From Desulfovibrio piger (lineage in GTDB: Bacteria; Desulfobacterota; Desulfovibrionia; Desulfovibrionales; Desulfovibrionaceae): 64,000 nt of DNA. Location of the stretch: assembly GCF_012843875.1 (NCBI RefSeq), contig NZ_JABAFY010000004.1, forward strand, positions 1 to 64,000, read 5' to 3'. The notes beneath the pieces were generated by a model. It made no database searches and had not been told where the DNA came from. It saw only the letters and a program-made list of their open reading frames with translations. Position numbers and translations under genes: made by a program. Below, one piece after another: positions 57,117 to 64,000 of this stretch (position 1 is the stretch's first letter; each line of letters begins with the position of its first letter).

Positions 57117-57791
57117 CTAGAAGCCTTCTTCCAGCGGCGGCCAGACCAGCCAGGGGCCGTCAGGCGTCACGGTCTTGCGGTCGGCCGGGGCCAGGAAGAC
57201 CTGGCGGCCTTCCACGCGCAGGCGGCCTTCGGCCAGCCATTGCAGGGCCTGCGGGTAGATGCGGTGCTCCAGCGGATGGATGCGGTTCATGAGGTCGTCC
57301 AGTTCCTCGCCGGCATTGGCAGGCACGGCGGCCTGGATGATGACCGGGCCGCTGTCCACCAGTTCTTCCACGAAGTGCACGGTGCAGCCCGTGATCTTCA
57401 CGCCGTAGGCCTGGGCATCGGGACCGCCGTGGGCGCCCGGGAAGCTGGGCAGGATGGCGGGATGGATGTTGATGACCCGGCCGGGGAAGGCCTGGAGGAA
57501 GGTGCTGGTCAGCATGCGCATATAGCCCGCCAGCACCACATATTCCGCGCCGGACGCCTTGATGGCGGCCACCATCTCGCGGTCGAAGCTCTCGCGGTCG
57601 GCAAAGGCCTTGTGGTCGATGCAGACATGCGGGATGCCGGCCTTTTCGGCGCGTTCGAAGACCTTGGCGCCGGGACGGTTGCCCGCGATGAGGCGGATGT
57701 CGATGTCCAGCACGCCCTGGGCGGCCTTGTCGATCATGGACTGGGCGTTGGTGCCGCTGCCGGAAGCCAGGATGGCGATTTTCAGGGCCAT
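57117..57791 (-). CDS. purN: Phosphoribosylglycinamide formyltransferase
   Basis: Formylates GAR in purine synthesis using 10-formyl-THF. 224 residues with LASGSGTNAQSM (phosphate-binding), NIHPAILPSFPGAHG (catalytic Asn and His) and VDSGPVIIQAAVP (catalytic Asp). Length is normal to slightly long. 3 nt from the cobA-hemD stop, in an operon pepA-cobA/hemD-purN. Confidence 0.95.
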   Translation of the reverse strand: MALKIAILASGSGTNAQSMIDKAAQGVLDIDIRLIAGNRPGAKVFERAEKAGIPHVCIDHKAFADRESFDREMVAAIKASGAEYVVLAGYMRMLTSTFLQAFPGRVINIHPAILPSFPGAHGGPDAQAYGVKITGCTVHFVEELVDSGPVIIQAAVPANAGEELDDLMNRIHPLEHRIYPQALQWLAEGRLRVEGRQVFLAPADRKTVTPDGPWLVWPPLEEGF

Positions 57792-57794
57792 GGT

Positions 57795-59312
57795 TTACCT
57801 CTGCGGGCTGTAGTGAGCTTTCAGGGCCTCCACCAGCGCGGGGATGGTGTAGGCCTCGGGCTGGATGTGGCAGGGCAGGCCGTTGTCGGCCAGGGTCTTG
57901 GCCGTGACCGGGCCGATGGCGGCCAACTTCACTTCAGGATGGGCGCGCAGCTCGTCCGCCGGGATCAGGGAGAGGAAGTTCTCCACCGTGGAGGAAGAGC
58001 CGAAGGTCACGCAGTCCAGGGTGCCGTTCTGCATGGCGGCCAGCACTTCGTCCTTGCGGGCGGCGGCGGGCACGGTCTCGTAGGCGGCGATGACGTCCAC
58101 CTGCGCCCCGGCCTTGCGCAGCTCGTCGGGCAGCACTTCGCGGGCCTTGGCGGCGCGGGGCAGGAGCATCTTGACGCCGGCCACGGGGCCCATGGCCAGC
58201 AGGCCTTCCACCACGCCCTCGGCCACATAGCGGGCCGGGATGAAGTCGGGCTCGATGCCGCGTTCGCGCAGGGCGTCGGCCGTGGCGGGGCCGATGGCCG
58301 CCACCTTGCACTGGCCGATGGCGCGGCTGTCACGGCCGCAGGTGGCCAGGCGCTTCCAGAAGCGACGCACGCCGTTGACCGAGGTGAAGATGATCCAGCC
58401 GTATTCGGCCAGACGGGCCACAGCGGCGTCCAGCTCGCTGTAATCGGCCAGGGGGCTGATCTCGATGGTGGGGCACTGGATGACGTTGGCGCCCAGTTCG
58501 GTCAGGCTTTGGGCCAGGCCGCTGGCCTGTTCGCGGGCGCGGGTGACCACGATGCTGCGGCCGTACAGCGGGCGCTGTTCGAACCAGCCCAGCTGGTCGT
58601 GCAGGGAGCAGACCTTGCCCACCACGATGACCGAGGGATTGCTGAATTTGTTGTCCACGGCGGCCTGGGGCAGGGTGGAGATGGTGGCCACCAGGCTGCG
58701 CTGGTAGGGCGTGGTGCCGCGGTAGACCAGAGCGGCCGGGGTATCGGGATCCATGCCCGCGTCCAGCAGATGCCGGGCGATGTCGGGCAGGTTCTTCATG
58801 CCCATGACGAAGACCAGGGTGGAGGCGCTGGCGGCCAGGGCCTTCCAGTTGTGCACGGAACCGGGCTTGTCCGGGTTCTCGTGGCCGGTGATGATGGTCA
58901 CCGACGAGGCGAAGTTGCGGTGGGTCAGCGGGATGCCCGCATAGGCCGGGGCCGCGATGGTGCTGCTGATGCCGGGCACTTCCTCAAAAGGCACGCCGGC
59001 GGCCAGCAGTTCTTCGGCTTCTTCGCCGCCGCGGCCGAAGATGTAGGGGTCGCCGCCCTTGAGGCGGGCCACCACCTTGCCTTCCTTGGCCTTGCGCACC
59101 AGCAGGGCGTTGATCTCGTGCTGGGGCAGGGCATGGTTGCCCGCCACCTTGCCCACGTAGATGCGCTCCGCATCGGGGCGGACATGGCCCAGCAGCGAGT
59201 CGTTGGCCAGTGCGTCATAGACCACCACGTCCGCGCAGGCCAGCGCGTCACGGCCCTTCAGGGTCAGCAGCCCGGCATCGCCGGGACCGGCTCCGATAAG
59301 ATAGACCTTCAT
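57795..59312 (-). CDS. cobA-hemD: Uroporphyrinogen-III methyltransferase/synthase fusion
   Basis: One chain making and methylating uroporphyrinogen III for siroheme and cobalamin. Residues 1-245 are SUMT: GAGPGDAGLLTLKG, YVGKVAGNH, LKGGDPYIFGRGGEE and GISSTIAAPAYAGIPLTHR. Residues about 255-505 are HemD (IVVTRAREQASGLAQSLTELGA, IIFTSVNGVRRFW, TFGSSSTVENFL). This fusion is known in Desulfovibrio, where heme is made by the siroheme route. The ATG abuts the pepA stop (TAA-ATG). Confidence 0.95.
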   Translation of the reverse strand: MKVYLIGAGPGDAGLLTLKGRDALACADVVVYDALANDSLLGHVRPDAERIYVGKVAGNHALPQHEINALLVRKAKEGKVVARLKGGDPYIFGRGGEEAEELLAAGVPFEEVPGISSTIAAPAYAGIPLTHRNFASSVTIITGHENPDKPGSVHNWKALAASASTLVFVMGMKNLPDIARHLLDAGMDPDTPAALVYRGTTPYQRSLVATISTLPQAAVDNKFSNPSVIVVGKVCSLHDQLGWFEQRPLYGRSIVVTRAREQASGLAQSLTELGANVIQCPTIEISPLADYSELDAAVARLAEYGWIIFTSVNGVRRFWKRLATCGRDSRAIGQCKVAAIGPATADALRERGIEPDFIPARYVAEGVVEGLLAMGPVAGVKMLLPRAAKAREVLPDELRKAGAQVDVIAAYETVPAAARKDEVLAAMQNGTLDCVTFGSSSTVENFLSLIPADELRAHPEVKLAAIGPVTAKTLADNGLPCHIQPEAYTIPALVEALKAHYSPQR

Positions 59313-60812
59313 TTATACGCCTCCACGCGCCAGTTCCAGCAAGGTGCGGGCGCCGAAGCCCGTGGAACCCACGGGGCAGAGCGCCGTCTTCTTGGTTGCC
59401 CAGTCCACGCCGGCGATGTCCAGATGCGCCCAGCGCACGCCCTCACGCACGAAATGCTTGAGGAAGAGCGCCGCGTGGATGGCCCCGCCTTCGCGCGGGC
59501 CCATGTGGCAGATGTCCGCCACCTCGCTCTTGAGGTTGTCTTCGTAGCCCTTCCACAGGGGCAGGGGCCAGTAATTCTCACCGCCCACGGCACCGGCGGC
59601 ACGGATGTGCTCGGCCAGGGCGTCGTCATCGCAGAACAGGCCCGCCACCTGCGTGCCCAGGGCCACGGCGCAGGCGCCGGTCAGGGTGGCGATGTCCACC
59701 ACGGCCGCGGGCGTCCACTGCTTCTGGGCGTAATCCAGGGCGTCGCACAGGGCCAGACGGCCTTCGGCGTCGGTGTTCTGGATCTCCACGGTATCGCCGG
59801 AAGCGGCGCGCACCACGTCGCCGGGGCGCATGGCATTGCCGCCGGGCATGTTCTCGGCGCAGGCCATGATGCCCACCACGCGGCGGGGCAGCTCGTCCCC
59901 GGCGCAGGCCACCAGCGTGGCCAGCACGGCGGCGGCCCCGCTCATGTCGCCCTTCATGGCGTGCATGTTGGCAGCGGGCTTGAGGCAGATGCCGCCGGTA
60001 TCGAAGGTGATGCCCTTGCCCACCAGCACCAGGGGCTTTTCCTGCTCATGGCCTTCGGGAGCATGCTCCAGCACGATGAGGCGCGGCGGACGGGCAGAGC
60101 CCTGGCCCACGGCCAGCAGGCAGTTCATGCCGGCTTCGGCCAGATCCTTCTCGTCCAGCACGGTGCACTTGAGACCGGCATCGGCGGCCAGCTTCTGCGC
60201 TTCTTCGGCCAGCAGGGCGGGAGAGAGCAGGTTGGACGGCGTGTTGTCCAGACGGCGGGCCAGGCACACGGCCTCGGCCGCGCGTTCGCCGCGGCGGGCG
60301 GCCTGCTGGCCGCCGTCGGGCACGAAATCGCCCTCAAAGGCCACGGCCAGCCACTGGGGAGCCGCGGGGGCGTCCTTGGCGGGCTTTTTGAGATCGTATT
60401 TGTACAGGGCCAGGCAGGCGGCGTAGACGCTTTCTTCCACCAGGCGCTCACGGCCGCCGGGCAGGGTGGCCAGCTGGGGTTCCAGCAGCAGGATGGATTC
60501 CAGGCCCAGTTCGTGAGCACGCTGCACACCGGTGGCCACGGCCGTGCGGATGTCGTCCGTGGTCAGGTCTTCACGGGCGCCCAGGCCGATGGCCAGCACG
60601 CGCGGCACGCGCAGTTCGGGATGGCCGTGCAGCAGGGCCTGCTGGCCCTTCTTGCCCTGGAAGTCGCGCATGGCGGGCGCAATGGCCAGCCAGGGAGCCA
60701 GATTGTCCAGCGCGGGGCAGGCTTCCAGCATGTTCTCGCCCTGGCAGACAGGCACTATGAGAATCTCGGCCTTCCACTGGTCGGGGCCGAGGCATTGAAA
60801 ACGGATGTCCAT
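59313..60812 (-). CDS. pepA: Cytosol (leucyl) aminopeptidase
   Basis: Manganese/zinc-dependent peptidase; 499 residues. The C-terminal M17 domain has VGKGITFDTGG (metal Lys and Asp), KGDMSGAAAVL and the signature NTDAEGRL. The N-terminal macro-like domain is also present. GGAG precedes the ATG at 60812. Heads the pepA-cobA/hemD-purN unit and is divergent from hemW, 190 bp away. Confidence 0.95.
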   Translation of the reverse strand: MDIRFQCLGPDQWKAEILIVPVCQGENMLEACPALDNLAPWLAIAPAMRDFQGKKGQQALLHGHPELRVPRVLAIGLGAREDLTTDDIRTAVATGVQRAHELGLESILLLEPQLATLPGGRERLVEESVYAACLALYKYDLKKPAKDAPAAPQWLAVAFEGDFVPDGGQQAARRGERAAEAVCLARRLDNTPSNLLSPALLAEEAQKLAADAGLKCTVLDEKDLAEAGMNCLLAVGQGSARPPRLIVLEHAPEGHEQEKPLVLVGKGITFDTGGICLKPAANMHAMKGDMSGAAAVLATLVACAGDELPRRVVGIMACAENMPGGNAMRPGDVVRAASGDTVEIQNTDAEGRLALCDALDYAQKQWTPAAVVDIATLTGACAVALGTQVAGLFCDDDALAEHIRAAGAVGGENYWPLPLWKGYEDNLKSEVADICHMGPREGGAIHAALFLKHFVREGVRWAHLDIAGVDWATKKTALCPVGSTGFGARTLLELARGGV

Positions 60813-61002
60813 AAATTTCTCCGAAGCATCGAGATGAACGGGCGTCCCGCAGCGCGGGACGGCGACGGCGGGTTGCCATCGCGAGGAGCAGAATATACGC
60901 TGTGCCGTCGTTTTTGCCAAGCCGCGAGGCGCTTTGCCGTCCCGGGGCCCTTTCCTCTCCGGCCTGTGCCGTCATCCCTGCCCATCCGCATCCCCTTTCG
61001 TC

Positions 61003-62169
61003 ATGCTCGTCTACATCCACGTCCCGTTCTGCCGCTCCCGCTGCCGCTACTGCGCCTTCCACTCCCTGCCGCTGGGCCCTGCCTCGCCCGACAGTTCGCC
61101 CCGGGTGGCGGCCTACCGGGACAGCCTGCTGCGCGAGCTGGATCTTTGGGCCGCGCGCCTGGGCAGGCGGCCGGTGGAGAGCGTCTTTTTCGGCGGCGGG
61201 ACGCCCAGCCTGCTGCCGCCCGACTTCCAGGCCGCCGTGCTGGAGCGCATCGACCGGCATTTCCATCTGGCGGCCGGGGCCGAGATCAGCATGGAGGCCA
61301 ATCCCGAATCCCTGCTGGCCCGCCGGGCCGTGGACGCCTATCTGGCCGCGGGCATCAACCGCATCTCCATGGGCGTGCAGAGCATGGACGACAGTTTCCT
61401 TTCCCTGCTGGGACGGCCGCACCGGCGCGCCGACGTGCTGCGGGCCGTGGAGCATCTGCGGGCCGCGGGCTGCCGCAATCTGGGGCTGGACCTCATGTGG
61501 GGCCTGCCGGGACAGGATACGGCCCACTGGCTGGCCACGCTGGAAGACGCCCTTGCCCTGGAGCCGGAGCATGTCTCGGCCTATGGCCTGACGCTGGAAG
61601 AGGGCACGCCGCTGGAACGCGACTGGAGCGCCGGGCGTCTTTCCCTGCCCGAAGATGACGAGCAGGAACGCATGTATCTGGAAGGCATCCGCCTGCTGGC
61701 CGCGCACGGCCTGGAACAGTACGAGATCTCCAGCTACGCCCGCCCCGGCTTTTTCAGCCGCCATAATATGGGCTACTGGACGGGTGCCGACTATCTGGGC
61801 CTGGGCCCGGCGGCCACGTCCACCCTGGAGGGCCGCCGCTGGACCGATACGCCCGACCAGGCGCGCTGGCAGGCCGACATCGACGCCGGACGTCCCGACC
61901 ATGATGCCGAGGCCATCACGCCGCGCATCCGGCTGGAGGAGCGGCTCATGCTTTCCTTGCGTACCTGCGCGGGCTTCGGGCTGGCGGAATACACGTCCCT
62001 CAGCGGCCGGGATTTCATGGCCGACCACGGCGACTGGTGCCGCGAGCTGGTCGTCGCCGGTCTGGCCCGTCTGGACGGGGACAGGCTGGCGCTCACGCCG
62101 CAGGGCCTGCTGGTCTCCAATGCCGTGGTGGCCGATCTGTTTGAGCGTCTGGACGAGCTGGGGATGTAA
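61003..62169 (+). CDS. hemW: HemW, radical SAM heme chaperone
   Basis: 388 residues. The radical SAM motif CRSRCRYC (Cys10, 14, 17) opens right after the VYIHVPF start, as in HemW/coproporphyrinogen oxidase-like proteins, followed by FFGGGTPSLL, SMEANPES, RISMGVQSMDD and GLPGQ. HemN itself has an N-terminal extension of some 50 residues that is absent here, favouring HemW. The ATG at 61003 lacks a clear ribosome binding site. HemW delivers heme to apo-proteins; no genes nearby clarify this. Confidence 0.9.
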   Translation: MLVYIHVPFCRSRCRYCAFHSLPLGPASPDSSPRVAAYRDSLLRELDLWAARLGRRPVESVFFGGGTPSLLPPDFQAAVLERIDRHFHLAAGAEISMEANPESLLARRAVDAYLAAGINRISMGVQSMDDSFLSLLGRPHRRADVLRAVEHLRAAGCRNLGLDLMWGLPGQDTAHWLATLEDALALEPEHVSAYGLTLEEGTPLERDWSAGRLSLPEDDEQERMYLEGIRLLAAHGLEQYEISSYARPGFFSRHNMGYWTGADYLGLGPAATSTLEGRRWTDTPDQARWQADIDAGRPDHDAEAITPRIRLEERLMLSLRTCAGFGLAEYTSLSGRDFMADHGDWCRELVVAGLARLDGDRLALTPQGLLVSNAVVADLFERLDELGM

Positions 62170-62171
62170 AG

Positions 62172-62262
62172 AGATCTGTTGGGCGGGCGAGGGGAGAGGG
62201 ACACCCTTTGGGAAAAGGGTGCTCCCTCTCCCCTCGTGCTCCCCTCTCCCTTCCCAAAACCT
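62172..62262 (+). repeat. Intergenic hairpin element, copy B
   Basis: Hairpin 62188-62236 (CGAGGGGAGAGGGA...TCCCTCTCCCCTCG) then GTGCTCCCCTCTCCCTTCCCAAAACCTTT. Starts 19 bp after the hemW stop. Nearly identical to copy A in reverse complement. Confidence 0.85.
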
Positions 62263-62403
62263 TTGCTCCGGTCCCTGGACAATGTCGGGAGCGCCCCGGG
62301 CAGCCGTTGGCGTTGGTCTCCCGAAAGGTTTGGCGGGTGGAGGAGGCCGGACCCTTTCCTAAACAGGCTGCGGACAGGTTAAGCTGGCAGACATCGTCCC
62401 GAT

Positions 62404-62443
62404 AAAAACGGCCGGCATCCTGCAAAGGATGCCGGCCGTTTTT
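62404..62443. terminator. Bidirectional terminator between hemW and asnS
   Basis: AAAAACGGCCGGCATCC and GGATGCCGGCCGTTTTT pair perfectly over 17 bp around TGCAAA. Confidence 0.93.
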
Positions 62444-62511
62444 AGGTGTTGCGATGCTGTGGGCTCGGGCGCGGGAGGCACGTCCCTCCGGGTAAAGCGC
62501 GCCGGGAAGAG

Positions 62512-62573
62512 CGCGGGAGGAGGGGATTCTTTTCGATCTGGAAGAGAGATTCCCCCCTCAAACCATGCCTGCC
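62512..62573 (-). repeat. Degenerate intergenic hairpin element, copy I
   Basis: GGAGGAGGGGATTC (left) and GATTCCCCCCTCAAACC (right) pair imperfectly. On the minus strand it is directly 3' of asnS. Confidence 0.5.
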
Positions 62574-62589
62574 GCCGCAGGGCTCTTGC

Positions 62590-63954
<1,365 letters not shown>

Positions 63955-64000
63955 GACGACTCCTTGTGTCGCAAAAAGGTAGAATGTGTATGGATAAGGC

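Noticed and set aside
57240-61658. Open frame of about 1470 codons on the plus strand opposite purN, cobA-hemD and pepA
   Set aside because: Spans three clear genes on the other strand; composition is an artefact of GC-rich codons.

Overview
This window is GC-rich chromosomal DNA that looks like a member of the Desulfovibrionaceae (a Desulfovibrio close to D. piger would fit). The assignment is inferred from gene content: an Rnf complex headed by a ten-heme cytochrome c, a CobA-HemD fusion, a giant FAD/Fe-S lactate-dehydrogenase-type protein and an ATP synthase operon with two b subunits and no atpB or atpE. I see no rRNA, tRNA, CRISPR array, insertion sequence or prophage. Most of the window is core metabolism.

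Layout. 1-2.1 kb (minus strand): a ThiS/MoaD-like small protein, a Gate-domain membrane protein and RNase HI. 2.4-4.8 kb (plus): a 35-residue basic protein, an FmdB-type zinc ribbon protein, purB and pyrE. 5.6-6.9 kb: an AGCS amino-acid/cation symporter behind a long AT-rich upstream region. 7.2-14.2 kb: the complete Rnf operon in the order cytochrome-C-D-G-E-A-B-ApbE. 14.5-21.3 kb (minus): OsmC, malic enzyme, panD and the 1188-residue FAD/Fe-S oxidoreductase. 21.6-22.7 kb (plus): an unknown membrane protein. 22.8-28.7 kb (minus): lepA, then ridA, a frameshifted mmgE/prpD, an nhaC gene with an internal stop codon, and a YheO-type regulator. 28.8-34.7 kb: the F1 part of ATP synthase plus b and b'. 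35-44.9 kb (minus): a fused glycosyltransferase, aroK, an aminopeptidase, a tightly overlapping GNAT-epimerase-ABC-F-mutT operon, and pyrK-pyrD. 45.3-55.9 kb (plus): asd, a class IV aminotransferase, a TtuA-type sulfurtransferase, a helicase-exonuclease fusion, an M20 peptidase and gamma-glutamyltransferase. 56.2-64 kb: panB, purN, cobA-hemD, pepA (minus), hemW (plus) and asnS (minus).

How the genes work together. Rnf couples ferredoxin/NADH redox chemistry to ion transport, with the periplasmic cytochrome as a likely exchange point; ApbE flavinylates RnfG and RnfD; ATP synthase uses the resulting gradient. PyrE, PyrD and PyrK belong to pyrimidine synthesis, PurB and PurN to purine synthesis, PanD and PanB to pantothenate synthesis, and CobA-HemD to siroheme/cobalamin.

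The most unusual observations are: a dispersed intergenic hairpin element that lies mostly just 3' of genes and carries a C-rich tail; a decaying transporter/PrpD/RidA operon with two independent lesions; a one-polypeptide fusion of MrfA-like helicase and MrfB-like exonuclease; and a GNAT/epimerase gene pair resembling the bacterial ceramide module. All functional calls come from reading motifs by eye; no database search was run.
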